Source: Nevskia sp.
Lineage (GTDB): Bacteria; Pseudomonadota; Gammaproteobacteria; Nevskiales; Nevskiaceae
Reading direction: 5' to 3'
NCBI GenBank assembly: GCA_023229645.1
Contig: JALNYU010000010.1
Coordinates: forward strand, 80,705-144,704
DNA length: 64,000 nt
The translations under genes were made by a program, and so were the position numbers. Numbering within the stretch: position 1 is the stretch's first letter; the number at the start of each line of letters is the position of its first letter. Shown piece after piece: positions 43,383 through 53,254 of the stretch. The notes below the pieces were generated by a model. It worked only from the letters and a program-made list of their open reading frames with translations, did not search any database and was not told the DNA's origin.

Positions 43383-43541
43383 GCCGGTAGAATTCAACCC
43401 GCAGCGATGCGTTGCGCTTGCTGGTAATTTTTAAAGCATAACGCTGCGGTGCAGCGCGTGCTTACCGCGTCAAGCTGTGCCGTTTTAACCCCATTCAGCG
43501 GCCTCTGGACTGAGGACGCACTACATTACGGTTGCCCGTTC

Positions 43542-44564
43542 ATGGAACATCATCCGTCTTACCCGAAAGAAACTGAGCGCCTGCTGGCGGTTCAGGAACT
43601 ACGCTTACTCGATTCGGCAATGGATGCCAATTTCGATTGCGTAACCCGCGTGTTGAAAGCCGCAACCGGGGTCGAAATTGCGGCATTCACCGTGCTTGGA
43701 CGAGATCGCCAATTCTTCAAATCGGCGCTCGGCATCCACCGGGTGGAAATCCCGCGCGAGCTGGCGATTTGCAACCACACGATTTTGCAGCATGAATTGA
43801 TTACAACGGTCGCCGATATCGGCAGCGATACGCGCTTCAAAGACAGCCCGTTTGCGGCCGGCGAAGACCCTATTCGTTTTTATGCCGGCATTCCGGTTCT
43901 GGGGCCGAATAAGTTGCCGGTCGGCACGTTGTGCTTGATGGACCGCCGCCGCCTAGCGCTGAGCACTGAACAAGCTGCGCAGCTGCGCGACCTCGCCGCG
44001 ATACTCGAAAATCTGCTGCTGTTGCGCTTGTTGTCGCTCAACGATCACTTAACCGGGGTCTACAACCGTCGGACCTTCGATGAAATGTTCGACCGCGAGT
44101 GGCGCCGCGCCTATCGCCTAGTGCAGCCGTTAACCGTGCTATTGATTGAACCCGACTACGTGACCGAGTTTGCTGGCGTTTACGGCCCCGGCAAGGGCGA
44201 TGAACTGGTCCGCCGCGTTGCGAACCAGATTATGTCGGTGCTGCGACGCGGTGGCGATTTGGTGGCACGGCACGGTGATGAGAAATTTGTTGTCGTGTTG
44301 CCGGAAACCACGCTGGAGCAGGGCGATTTTCTGGCGGAGAACATCCGCAAAGCCGTGCACGAAGCGGCGATCGATCATCCCGGCTCGCCGCTGCGGCGGG
44401 TCACCGTGGCCATCGGCGGCGCCTGTGTCGTGACGCTCAACGATTTCCACTCCGGCAGTTCTGCGCTTGTCGCACGGGCTGAAGAAGCATTGCAGCGCGC
44501 CCGCGCCGACGGCGGCAATCGGATCGTGTTCGATCTGCCTGAGCCGCCGGCAGCGGACGCCTGA
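43542..44564 (+). CDS. GAF-GGDEF protein with a degenerate, probably inactive active site
   Basis: The product has 340 residues from the ATG giving MEHHPSYPKETERL; a longer frame back to 43449 has no domain character. Residues ~15-165 form a GAF domain (DCVTRVLKAATGVEIAAFTVL, ICNHTIL, IRFYAGIPVLGPNKLPVGTLCLMD). The rest is a GGDEF fold (DHLTGVYNRRTFDEMF) whose signature is GDEKF at 245-249 instead of GG(D/E)EF. The usual DxDxFKxxND stretch is also altered (IEPDYVTEFAGVYG). It probably senses a ligand or binds nucleotide without making c-di-GMP. It interrupts the rnhB-dnaE pair. Confidence 0.85.
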   Translation: MEHHPSYPKETERLLAVQELRLLDSAMDANFDCVTRVLKAATGVEIAAFTVLGRDRQFFKSALGIHRVEIPRELAICNHTILQHELITTVADIGSDTRFKDSPFAAGEDPIRFYAGIPVLGPNKLPVGTLCLMDRRRLALSTEQAAQLRDLAAILENLLLLRLLSLNDHLTGVYNRRTFDEMFDREWRRAYRLVQPLTVLLIEPDYVTEFAGVYGPGKGDELVRRVANQIMSVLRRGGDLVARHGDEKFVVVLPETTLEQGDFLAENIRKAVHEAAIDHPGSPLRRVTVAIGGACVVTLNDFHSGSSALVARAEEALQRARADGGNRIVFDLPEPPAADA

Positions 44565-44636
44565 TTTGAGCGCAGACGCATGCCGTACACCCGATTCGGC
44601 TTCGGCTGCGCCACGGCTGTGGATTAACGCGGTGCG

Positions 44637-47600
44637 ATGAGCTTCGTCCATCTCCATCTCCATACCGAATTCTCGCTGGTCGACAGCCTGATCCGGATTG
44701 AGGCGCCGGCTCGGAAAAGTCCCGGCGGCAACGTCGAAACGCTGACGGCGCGCGCCGCCGCGCTTGGCTTGCCGGCATTGGCCGTGACCGACCAGGACAA
44801 CCTGTACGGCATGGTCAAGTTTTATAAATTGGCCGAGGCCGCCGGGCTCAAAGCGATATTCGGCGCCGATGTCTTTTTGCAGGAACTGGAAGATCCCGAA
44901 GGCGGCGAAAACGTCACATTGCTGGTGCAAAACGCTACCGGCTACCGCAATCTCACGCGGTTGGTGTCGCGCGCCTACATGGGCGGCCAGGGCCGCGGGC
45001 GGCCGCAGTTGCAGCGGGCATGGTTGGCGGAAGCGAATGCGGGCTTGATTGCGCTTAGCGGCCGCAGTGGCGAAATCGGCAAGGCTTTGCTCGCCGGGCG
45101 TATCGATGCCGCTAAAGCCGCCGCCGCGTGGTGGCAGCGCCATTTTCCGGATCGCTTTTATCTTGAGATCACGCGCTGCGGCCGGCGGGACGACGCGCCG
45201 CATCTGCAAGCGGCCGTCGCGTTTGCGCGGCAGGAAGGCTTGCCGATCGCAGCCAGTAACGACGTGCGTTTTCTCGACCGCAGTGATTTCGACGCCCACG
45301 AAGCGCGCGTCTGCATCAACCAAGGCCGCGTGCTGAACGATGAGCGCCGCCCGCGCGCGTACACGCCCGAGCAGTATTTAAAATCGGCCGACGAAATGTG
45401 CGCGTTGTTTGCCGATCTGCCGGAGGCGATTGAAAACACGCTACAGATTGCACGGCGTTGCACGCTGAGCCTGAAATTTGGCCAAAACCATTTGCCTGAT
45501 TTCCCGGTGCCGGATGGCGTTACGATGCCGGAGTATCTGCGTCAGCAATCGCGCGCCGGGCTTGAACAACGTCTGCAGCAACACCCACCGGCGCGGCCGC
45601 TTGCGGAATACGAAGCACGGCTCGATTACGAGCTGAACGTGATCGAGAAGATGGGGTTCGCCGGCTATTTCTTGGTCGTCGCCGACTTCATCGACTGGGG
45701 CAAGCACAATGGCGTGCCGGTCGGGCCGGGCCGTGGTTCCGGTGCCGGGTCGTTGGTGGCGTATTCGATCGGCATCACCGATCTCGATCCGCTGCCGTAC
45801 AACCTGCTGTTCGAGCGCTTCTTGAACCCGGAGCGCGTATCGCTGCCGGACTTCGACGTCGACTTTTGCATTGAAGGCCGCGACCGCGTGATCGCCTACG
45901 TCGCGCAGAAATACGGCCGCGACCGCGTCAGCCAAATCATCACCTACGGCAGCATGGCGGCGCGCGCCGTGGTGCGCGACGTCACGCGTGTGCTCGGTCA
46001 GCCCTATGGCATGGGCGACCGCATCGCCAAACTCATTCCGGGGGCCCCGGCGTTCAAAGCCGACGCCGAAAAAGCCGGCCGCTCCGCGCTGGAGCACGCG
46101 CTGATCGAAGTGCCCGAGTTGAAGCAAACCTACGATGCCGAGGAGGAGATTCGCGAGATCATTGATCTCGGCATGATGTTGGAAGACTTAACGCGCGGCG
46201 TCGGCATCCACGCTGGCGGTGTGGTTATCGCGCCACAACCGCTGACCGAGTACGCGCCGCTGTTCTGCGAACCCGGTGGAGCCGGCGTTCGCACCCAGTT
46301 CGACATGAAGGATCTGGAGACGGTCGGCCTGGTTAAGTTCGACTTTCTCGGCCTACGCACGCTGACGATCATCGAATCCGCCGTGCAGCAGATCAACGCC
46401 CGCTGGCCGGAAAAAAAGCTGGAAATTCTGCAGCTGCCGCTCGACGATCCGAAGGCTTACAAGCTCTACGCGGAAGGCGATACCACCGCCGTATTCCAGA
46501 TGGAATCGCAGGGCATGCAGCAGGCCTCGGTCGGCTTAAAGCCGGACCGATTCGAAGACATCATCGCGTTGATTTCGCTGTATCGGCCCGGGCCGATGGA
46601 CTTGATTCCGCAGTACTGCCGGCGTAAACACGGGCAGGAGCCAGTGTCTTACTTGCACCCCGATATGGAACGGGTGCTGGCGCCGACTTACGGCAACTTC
46701 GTCTATCAAGAGCAGGTCATGCAAATGGCCCAGGTACTGGCCGGCTACTCGCTCGGCGGGGCGGATTTACTGCGCCGCGCGATGGGCAAGAAAAAGCCGG
46801 AAGAAATGGCGCAGCAGCGCGATATTTTCGAAAAGGGCGCAGCCGCGCGCGGGATTGATGGGGATACCGCGTCGAAAGTCTTCGACTTAATGGAGAAGTT
46901 CGCCGGCTATGGTTTCAATAAATCGCACGCTGCAGCCTATGCGCTGGTTTCCTATCAAACTGCGTGGCTGAAAGCGCATTACCCAGCGGAATTCATGGCC
47001 GCGGTGATGTCAGCGGAAATGAGTCACACCGATACCGTCGTCATCATGCTCGACGAGTGCCGACGCATGGGCCTGACGGTGCTGCCGCCGGACGTCAACA
47101 GTTCGATGTATCGGTTTACCGTGAACAATCGCGGCGAGATTTTGTATGGTCTCGGCGCGGTCAAAGGCGCGGGCGAGGGTGCGCTCGAAGGCATCATTAA
47201 CGAGCGTCGGGCGGACGGCCGCTTCCTCGATCTGTTCGACTTCTGCCGCCGCGTCGATACCCGCAAGGCGAACCGCCGCGTGCTGGAAGCGCTGATCGGC
47301 GCCGGCGCGCTGGATTGTTTCAAGCTAAATCGGCCGAGTTTGCTGAAAACACTGCCGAAAGCGCTGCAACTGGCGGAACAAACTGCCGCTTCGGCCGGCG
47401 CCGGCATCGCCGACTTGTTTGGGCTCGGCGCGGCGAGCGATGCGGCCGGCCCGAGTAGCGTCGCCGCCGAAATCGAGCCGGATTGGGAAGAAAACGAGCG
47501 TCTCGCAGTCGAGAAAAAAGTGCTCGGGCTGTATTTGTCCGGCCACCCGGTCGAGGCATATCGGCCGCTGATCGAGCAAGTTTGTTCCGGCACGATCAAG

Positions 47601-48260
47601 GCCTTGATCGATGAAGTGCCGCCGCCGTCGAATTTTGAAAGCCCCGGTGGTGAAGACGACGAAAGCCCGGCACCACGCCGGCGCGGAGGCCGCAAACAAG
47701 TGATGCTGGCCGGCTGGTTGACCGAAATCCGCACGATCATGGGTGACCGCCCCGGCAAGATCTTGATGCTCGACGATCGCACCGGTCGGGTCGTCTGCTG
47801 GCTCGACTTCCAAGATTGGCAACGCTTTCAGCATCTGCTGCGGCCGGATACTCTAATTTTTGCGACCGGCAGCATTAGCGCCTCGCAACGCGAAGGGCGC
47901 GAGTTGGAATACCGGCTTCAGGCCAAGAGTTTTTACGATCTTGATGCATTGATGCGCGAACGCGCAGAACGCATTACCCTAACGTGGCGCAAGCCGCAGG
48001 TAACGGTTTCCGCGTTCGCGGCAAAGTTGGCGCCCTGGCGCAGCAGTACCGGCGCTGGCGTAACCGTGGAATACTGGAACGGCGTTGCCCGCGCGGTATT
48101 GGATTTTGATCCGGCGTGGCGGTTGAAGCTGGAAGAAGCAGCGCTGGCTGAGTTAAGACGATCGCTCGGCACAGATGCGGTTCGGGTGGAGTATCGTCGT
48201 TGGGTAGCACCGGTTTCGGCATCGACGCGATCTAGGGCAGAATACGACTATGGCGAATAA
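44637..48260 (+). CDS. dnaE: DNA polymerase III subunit alpha
   Basis: The product has 1207 residues. The PHP domain opens VHLHLHTEFSLVDSL. The polymerase carboxylates are in PDFDVDF (Asp405, Asp407), followed by GRDRVSQIITYGSMAARAV. GPGRGSGAGSLVAYSIGITDLDPL and FNKSHAAAYALVSYQTAWLKAHYP are typical. A helix-hairpin-helix and an OB fold (VMLAGWLTEIRTIMGDRPGKILMLDD) lie near the C-terminus. An internal Glu/Pro-rich linker (PSNFESPGGEDDES) before the OB fold is somewhat unusual. It is the replicative polymerase and overlaps accA by 11 bases. Confidence 0.97.
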   Translation: MSFVHLHLHTEFSLVDSLIRIEAPARKSPGGNVETLTARAAALGLPALAVTDQDNLYGMVKFYKLAEAAGLKAIFGADVFLQELEDPEGGENVTLLVQNATGYRNLTRLVSRAYMGGQGRGRPQLQRAWLAEANAGLIALSGRSGEIGKALLAGRIDAAKAAAAWWQRHFPDRFYLEITRCGRRDDAPHLQAAVAFARQEGLPIAASNDVRFLDRSDFDAHEARVCINQGRVLNDERRPRAYTPEQYLKSADEMCALFADLPEAIENTLQIARRCTLSLKFGQNHLPDFPVPDGVTMPEYLRQQSRAGLEQRLQQHPPARPLAEYEARLDYELNVIEKMGFAGYFLVVADFIDWGKHNGVPVGPGRGSGAGSLVAYSIGITDLDPLPYNLLFERFLNPERVSLPDFDVDFCIEGRDRVIAYVAQKYGRDRVSQIITYGSMAARAVVRDVTRVLGQPYGMGDRIAKLIPGAPAFKADAEKAGRSALEHALIEVPELKQTYDAEEEIREIIDLGMMLEDLTRGVGIHAGGVVIAPQPLTEYAPLFCEPGGAGVRTQFDMKDLETVGLVKFDFLGLRTLTIIESAVQQINARWPEKKLEILQLPLDDPKAYKLYAEGDTTAVFQMESQGMQQASVGLKPDRFEDIIALISLYRPGPMDLIPQYCRRKHGQEPVSYLHPDMERVLAPTYGNFVYQEQVMQMAQVLAGYSLGGADLLRRAMGKKKPEEMAQQRDIFEKGAAARGIDGDTASKVFDLMEKFAGYGFNKSHAAAYALVSYQTAWLKAHYPAEFMAAVMSAEMSHTDTVVIMLDECRRMGLTVLPPDVNSSMYRFTVNNRGEILYGLGAVKGAGEGALEGIINERRADGRFLDLFDFCRRVDTRKANRRVLEALIGAGALDCFKLNRPSLLKTLPKALQLAEQTAASAGAGIADLFGLGAASDAAGPSSVAAEIEPDWEENERLAVEKKVLGLYLSGHPVEAYRPLIEQVCSGTIKALIDEVPPPSNFESPGGEDDESPAPRRRGGRKQVMLAGWLTEIRTIMGDRPGKILMLDDRTGRVVCWLDFQDWQRFQHLLRPDTLIFATGSISASQREGRELEYRLQAKSFYDLDALMRERAERITLTWRKPQVTVSAFAAKLAPWRSSTGAGVTVEYWNGVARAVLDFDPAWRLKLEEAALAELRRSLGTDAVRVEYRRWVAPVSASTRSRAEYDYGE

Positions 48261-49248
48261 CATGACCTATCTGGACTTCGAGCAACCGATTGCCGATCTC
48301 CAGAAAAAAATTGAAGAGCTGCGCTTCATGACCGGCGGCAGCGAACTCAATCTAACCGATGAGATCTCGCGCCTAGAGCAGAAGGTGGGCGATCAAACCA
48401 AGGCGATTTTCGCGAATTTGACGCCGTGGCAGATCGCGCAGTTGGCGCGGCACCCGCAGCGGCCGTATCCGCTGGACTACATCAAAGGCATTTTCACCGA
48501 GTGGGAAGAACTGCACGGTGATCGGCATTACGCTGATGATCCGGCCATTGTTTCCGGCGTTGCCCGGCTCGATGGGCGAGCCGTCGTTGTCATCGGCGAG
48601 CAAAAAGGCCGTGATGCGAAAGAGCGCGTCTACCGGAATTTCGGCATGCCGCGGCCGGAAGGCTATCGCAAAGCCCTGCGCGTCATGAAGCTCGCTGAAA
48701 AATTCAATATGCCGATTGTGACGTTCATCGACACCCCCGGCGCCTATCCGGGCATCGGCGCCGAGGAACGCAATCAGTCGGAAGCCATCGCCCGCAATTT
48801 GTTAGAACTCTCCCATTTGCGCGCGCCGATTGTGGCCACGGTGATCGGTGAGGGCGGCTCCGGCGGCGCGCTGGCGATCGGCATCGCCGATCATGTGATG
48901 ATTCTGCAGTACGGCATCTATTCTGTTATTTCGCCAGAAGGCTGCGCATCCATTCTATTTAAGAAGGCTGAGCGCGCGAAAGAAGCCGCTGAGGCGATGC
49001 GTATCACGGCTAAAGATTTGATCGAGTTCAAATTAGTCGATGAAATTGTCGCTGAGCCGCTCGGTGGCGCGCATCGCGACCCTGCGGCGATGATGGTGAC
49101 GATGAAAGAACGGCTAACGAACCACGTCGAGCGGCTCTGTCGTGTGCCGATGACCCGCCTGTTGTCTGACCGTTACCAGCGCTTGATGAGTTACGGCAGC
49201 CACGACGAGCCGGGCGTGTCGATTACTGCGACATCGGCCGCCGCCTGA
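48250..49248 (+). CDS. accA: Acetyl-CoA carboxylase carboxyltransferase subunit alpha
   Basis: The product has 332 residues. YLDFEQPIADLQKKIEELR at the N-terminus, then HPQRPYPLDYIKGIFTEWEELHGDRHYADDPAIVSG, GRAVVVIGEQKGRD, MPIVTFIDTPGAYPGIGAEERNQSEAIARNL and GEGGSGGALAIGIADHVMILQYGIYSVISPEGCA are the family pattern. With AccD it transfers CO2 from biotin to acetyl-CoA, the first step of fatty-acid synthesis. The tail (SHDEPGVSITATSAAA) is slightly longer than in E. coli (319). Confidence 0.97.
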   Translation: MANNMTYLDFEQPIADLQKKIEELRFMTGGSELNLTDEISRLEQKVGDQTKAIFANLTPWQIAQLARHPQRPYPLDYIKGIFTEWEELHGDRHYADDPAIVSGVARLDGRAVVVIGEQKGRDAKERVYRNFGMPRPEGYRKALRVMKLAEKFNMPIVTFIDTPGAYPGIGAEERNQSEAIARNLLELSHLRAPIVATVIGEGGSGGALAIGIADHVMILQYGIYSVISPEGCASILFKKAERAKEAAEAMRITAKDLIEFKLVDEIVAEPLGGAHRDPAAMMVTMKERLTNHVERLCRVPMTRLLSDRYQRLMSYGSHDEPGVSITATSAAA

Positions 49249-49327
49249 TCTCGGACGGCGGCCCCCGCTGCGCGCGCCAGCGCAGCCGATTTCCCTGAAT
49301 CTGACAACTAACCTAACGCTGCCGCCG

Positions 49328-50599
49328 TTGCCGAATTCGGCGCGGCGTGTCGTGGTCGCGTTCAGCGGCGGCCTCGATTCCACCACACTACTGCACGCGC
49401 TCGCCGCGCGCGCGACGCCGGGCCTGTGCGCCGTGCATGTCCATCACGGTTTGCAGGCGGTCGCCGATGATTGGGCGCAGCATTGCGCCGATTTTTGCGC
49501 CGATTTGAAGGTGCCGCTGGTTGTCGTACACGCCAACATCGATCCCCTCGATCCGGCGGGTCCGGAAGGCGCGGCGCGGCAGGCGCGCTACGATCTATTG
49601 CGGGCGCAGCTTGACGATGACGATCTACTCGTCACCGCACATCATCGCGACGACCAAGCCGAAACCGTGTTGTTGCGCTTACTGCGCGGCAGCGGCGTGC
49701 ACGGCCTTGCGGCGATGCGTGCGTTGACGCCATTCACCCCCGGCCACCTCTGGCGACCGTTACTGGCCTGCCCGCGGGTGAAATTGCAGCATTACGCTGA
49801 AGCGCAGGGCCTGCGCTGGCTAGAAGATCCCCATAACGCCGATCCGCGCTACGCCCGTTCTTGGCTGCGTGCGCAGGTATTGCCCGACCTGCGCCGCCGC
49901 TGGCCCCAGGCCGATGCCAGTTTGGCCCGTACCGCGCACTTGGCCGATGAAGCGGCCGGCTTGCTGGATGACCTCGCCGAAACCGATCACACGCGGCTTG
50001 CGCAGGGCGCGGCGCTGTCGGTAGCCGGCTTGCTCGCGCTCACGGTGCCCCGGCGGCACAACTTGCTGCATTGGTGGCTGCGCCGGCACGGATTTGATTT
50101 GCCGGCTGCCGTATTGCTGGATCAGCTTGACCGCGACGTGCTGGCGGCGGCGGCGGACGCAATGCCGCTGCTCGCTTGGCCGGGCGCCGAAGTACGCCGC
50201 TACCGCGATCGCCTGTTTGTCATGGCGCCGCTGCTGCCAGCGCCGGTCGTAGTCCAGGAATGGTGCGAAGGTGTTGCACTGCCGTTGTCGGCGGGTTGCG
50301 GCCGCATAGTCGCTGATCGACCGCCGCCGGTGCTGTTGCGGGTGCGGCCGGTTGCCGTGGGCGCATCGTTCCAGCCTTACGATGCCCCCCACCACCGCAG
50401 CTGTCGGAATTTATTTCAGGAAGCGGGCACGCCGCCGTGGCTGCGGACGCGCGTTCCGCTGCTAGAAATCGATGGTAATCCGGCTTGCATCGCTGGCATC
50501 GCGGTGAGCCGAGAATGGCGGGAACTGCTGGCGCAATCAGGCTGGCGGCCGGTTTGGCAGCATGAGTTCGTTGGTTTGGATTCACCGCTCACATTGTGA
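49328..50599 (+). CDS. tilS: tRNA(Ile)-lysidine synthase
   Basis: The product has 423 residues and starts at a TTG. The PP-loop is VVVAFSGGLDSTTLLHAL, followed by AVHVHHGLQ and LVTAHHRDDQAETVLLRLLRGSGVHGLAAM. Middle and C-terminal TilS domains complete it (YDAPHHRSCRNLFQEAGTPPWLRTRVPLL). It adds lysine to C34 of the AUA-reading tRNA-Ile, an essential step. It lies between accA and pyrG, as in many gammaproteobacteria. Confidence 0.94.
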   Translation: MPNSARRVVVAFSGGLDSTTLLHALAARATPGLCAVHVHHGLQAVADDWAQHCADFCADLKVPLVVVHANIDPLDPAGPEGAARQARYDLLRAQLDDDDLLVTAHHRDDQAETVLLRLLRGSGVHGLAAMRALTPFTPGHLWRPLLACPRVKLQHYAEAQGLRWLEDPHNADPRYARSWLRAQVLPDLRRRWPQADASLARTAHLADEAAGLLDDLAETDHTRLAQGAALSVAGLLALTVPRRHNLLHWWLRRHGFDLPAAVLLDQLDRDVLAAAADAMPLLAWPGAEVRRYRDRLFVMAPLLPAPVVVQEWCEGVALPLSAGCGRIVADRPPPVLLRVRPVAVGASFQPYDAPHHRSCRNLFQEAGTPPWLRTRVPLLEIDGNPACIAGIAVSREWRELLAQSGWRPVWQHEFVGLDSPLTL

Positions 50600-50649
50600 G
50601 CATGCCGGCCTTCCCGTAAAATCCACGAAACCCGCAGCCTGCACCCCAA

Positions 50650-52332
50650 ATGCCCGACGTTCCGCAAGTCTCTGGTAATCCCCAGGGTTTTACTCGTTTT
50701 ATTTTTGTTACCGGCGGCGTTGTTTCCTCGCTCGGTAAAGGTATCGCCGCCGCCAGTCTCGGCGCGATCCTAGAGTCTCGCGGTTTAACCGTGAACATGA
50801 TCAAGCTCGACCCGTACATCAACGTCGACGCTGGCACGATGAGCCCGTTTCAACACGGCGAAGTGTTTGTTACCCAAGATGGTGCCGAAACCGATCTCGA
50901 CCTCGGCCATTACGAGCGCTTTCTGCGCGGCAAAACCAGCCGCCTGAGCAACGTCACGACCGGCCAGATCTACCGCCACGTGCTCGAAAAAGAGCGCCGC
51001 GGTGATTACCTCGGCCGTACCGTGCAGGTGATTCCGCATATCACCGACGAAATCCAAAGCCGCATCCGCGAAGGTGCGCGCGGGGCTGATATCTGCCTCG
51101 TCGAAATTGGCGGCACGGTTGGCGATATTGAATCGCTGCCGTTTCTCGAAGCCATACGCCAGATGGGCGCCGAACTAGGCCGTAAACAGGCGCTGTTCGT
51201 GCACTTGACGCTGCTGCCGTACGTGAAGTCGTCCGGCGAGCTGAAAACCAAACCGACGCAGCATTCGATCAAAGAACTACGCTCAATTGGTATTCAGGCG
51301 GACATTCTGTTGTGCCGTTCGGAGCGTCCAATTCCGGACTCCGAAAAGCGCAAAATCGCGCTGTTCACGAACGTGCCGTATAACGCCGTCATTTCAGCGG
51401 TTGACCTCGACGACATCTACAAAATTCCGGCTTGGCTGCATCATCAAGGCCTGGACGATTTGGTCGTCGAGCATTTCGGCCTGCAATGCCGGCCGGCCGA
51501 TCTCTCGGCCTGGGAGCGCGTTGTTAACTCGCGTTCGGAGCAGGATGTCGAAGTGCAGATCGCGATGGTCGGCAAGTATGTCGATCTCGCCGATGCCTAC
51601 AAATCGCTGAACGAAGCGCTGTATCACGCGGGTTTGCATACGCAGACCCGGGTCAAGATTCGCTACGTTGAGTCTGAGACTTTAGAAAGCCAAGGCGCCC
51701 GCGTACTGCAAGGCGCGGATGCGATTTTGGTGCCGGGCGGCTTTGGCGAGCGCGGCATCGAAGGCAAAATTGCCGCGGCGCGCTATGCCCGCGAAAACCG
51801 CATTCCGTATCTCGGCATTTGCCTCGGGATGCAAGTCGCGGCGATCGAATATGCCCGCAACGTCTGCGGTATGAGTGATGCGCACAGCACGGAATTCGCA
51901 CCCGGTTCGCCGCACCCGGTTATCGCCTTGGTGACCGAATGGCGCGATGCCAGCGGCCGCGTTGAGCAGCGGAATCCCAATTCCAACCTCGGCGGCACGA
52001 TGCGCCTCGGCGTGCAGACCTGCCGCTTGGTCGCCGGCTCGAAATCGCGCGAGTTGTACAACGCTGAACTGATCAGCGAACGTCACCGCCACCGTTACGA
52101 GTTCAACAACAACTACCGCGATGCGCTACAGTCGAAAGGAATGGCGATCGCCGGTATGTCGGAAGATGGCGATTTAGTCGAAGTTTTGGAGTTGCCGGAG
52201 CACCCGTGGTTTATCGGCTGCCAATTCCACCCGGAATTCACGTCGACCCCGCGTGACGGCCACCCATTATTCGAGGGCTTCATCCGGGCGGCACGTGAGC
52301 AGCATCTTGCGCACCAAGCCAAGGCCGCCTAG
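50650..52332 (+). CDS. pyrG: CTP synthase
   Basis: The product has 560 residues. The synthase domain starts FTRFIFVTGGVVSSLGKGIAAASLGAIL about 14 residues after the ATG, so the N-terminus is slightly longer than in E. coli (545). KLDPYINVDAGTMSPFQHGEVFVTQDGAETDLDLGHYERF follows. The glutamine amidotransferase half has VPGGFGERG, YLGICLGMQVAAIEYARN (nucleophile Cys) and FHPEFTSTP (His-Glu). It aminates UTP to CTP. kdsA follows after 18 bp. Confidence 0.97.
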   Translation: MPDVPQVSGNPQGFTRFIFVTGGVVSSLGKGIAAASLGAILESRGLTVNMIKLDPYINVDAGTMSPFQHGEVFVTQDGAETDLDLGHYERFLRGKTSRLSNVTTGQIYRHVLEKERRGDYLGRTVQVIPHITDEIQSRIREGARGADICLVEIGGTVGDIESLPFLEAIRQMGAELGRKQALFVHLTLLPYVKSSGELKTKPTQHSIKELRSIGIQADILLCRSERPIPDSEKRKIALFTNVPYNAVISAVDLDDIYKIPAWLHHQGLDDLVVEHFGLQCRPADLSAWERVVNSRSEQDVEVQIAMVGKYVDLADAYKSLNEALYHAGLHTQTRVKIRYVESETLESQGARVLQGADAILVPGGFGERGIEGKIAAARYARENRIPYLGICLGMQVAAIEYARNVCGMSDAHSTEFAPGSPHPVIALVTEWRDASGRVEQRNPNSNLGGTMRLGVQTCRLVAGSKSRELYNAELISERHRHRYEFNNNYRDALQSKGMAIAGMSEDGDLVEVLELPEHPWFIGCQFHPEFTSTPRDGHPLFEGFIRAAREQHLAHQAKAA

Positions 52333-52350
52333 TTTGCGCAAGGAACCAGC

Positions 52351-53229
52351 ATGAAACTCTGCGGCCGCGACATTGGCATCGAGCACCCGCTTTTTCTGAT
52401 CGCCGGGCCGGATTCCTTGGAATCGGAGCAATTGGCGATTGATGTTGCGGGCCATGTCAAAGCGATTGCTGATCGCTTGGGCATTCTCTACATCTTCAAA
52501 GGCTCGTACGACAAAGCGAACCGCTCGTCGCATAAGAGTTATCGCGGCCCCGGCATCGAAGAAGGCATGCGCATCATGGAGGCGGTGCAGAGGCAAGTTG
52601 GCGTGCCGGTATTGACTGACGTTCACGAAGACACGCCGCTGGACGAAGTGGCGGCGGTGGTCGACGTTATTCAAACGCCCGCCTTTCTATGCCGGCAGAC
52701 CAACTTCATGCAGAGCGTGGCGCGGACCGGGAAGCCGATCAACGTCAAAAAAGGCCAGTTCATGTCGCCCTGGGAAATGGGCAACGTGGTCGAGAAGATG
52801 AAAGAGGTTTCGCCGTTCCCGCCGGACGCTGCGCGGCCGGGCAGCGGCCAGCCATTTCTGCTTTGCGAGCGCGGCTTTTCATTTGGCTACAACAATCTCG
52901 TTGCCGATATGCGTGGCTTGGCCGTGATGCGGAAGTTCGCACCGGTGGTGTTCGATGCAACGCACACCGTGCAGCTGCCCGGGGGGATGGGCAATGCCTC
53001 CGGCGGCCAGCGTGAATTCATTCCGGTGTTGGCGCGCGCGGCGGTCGGTGCGGGCGTCGCCGGTCTGTTTATGGAAACGCATCCGCGGCCGGAAGAAGCC
53101 TTATGTGATGGTCCGAACTCCTTGCCGCTGAAACATATCGGCGGCTTATTAGAAACACTGGTTGCACTTGATCGCGTGGTTAAGCAGAGCATGCTGTTAG
53201 AACAGCAGCTGATCGCTGAAAACGCCTGA
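52351..53229 (+). CDS. kdsA: 3-deoxy-D-manno-octulosonate-8-phosphate synthase
   Basis: The product has 292 residues. FLIAGPDSLESEQLAIDVAGHVK, IFKGSYDKANRSSHKSYRGPGIEEGMRIM, PVLTDVHEDTPLDEVAAVVDVIQTPAFLCRQTNFMQ and INVKKGQFMSPWEMGNVVEK form the KDO8P synthase TIM barrel; PVVFDATHTVQLPGG and ETHPRPEEALCDGPNSLPL complete it. It condenses PEP with arabinose-5-phosphate for the LPS inner core. It sits between pyrG and eno, a common gammaproteobacterial order. Confidence 0.97.
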   Translation: MKLCGRDIGIEHPLFLIAGPDSLESEQLAIDVAGHVKAIADRLGILYIFKGSYDKANRSSHKSYRGPGIEEGMRIMEAVQRQVGVPVLTDVHEDTPLDEVAAVVDVIQTPAFLCRQTNFMQSVARTGKPINVKKGQFMSPWEMGNVVEKMKEVSPFPPDAARPGSGQPFLLCERGFSFGYNNLVADMRGLAVMRKFAPVVFDATHTVQLPGGMGNASGGQREFIPVLARAAVGAGVAGLFMETHPRPEEALCDGPNSLPLKHIGGLLETLVALDRVVKQSMLLEQQLIAENA

Positions 53230-53254
53230 AATTACTTACCGTATCGGAATCGCT

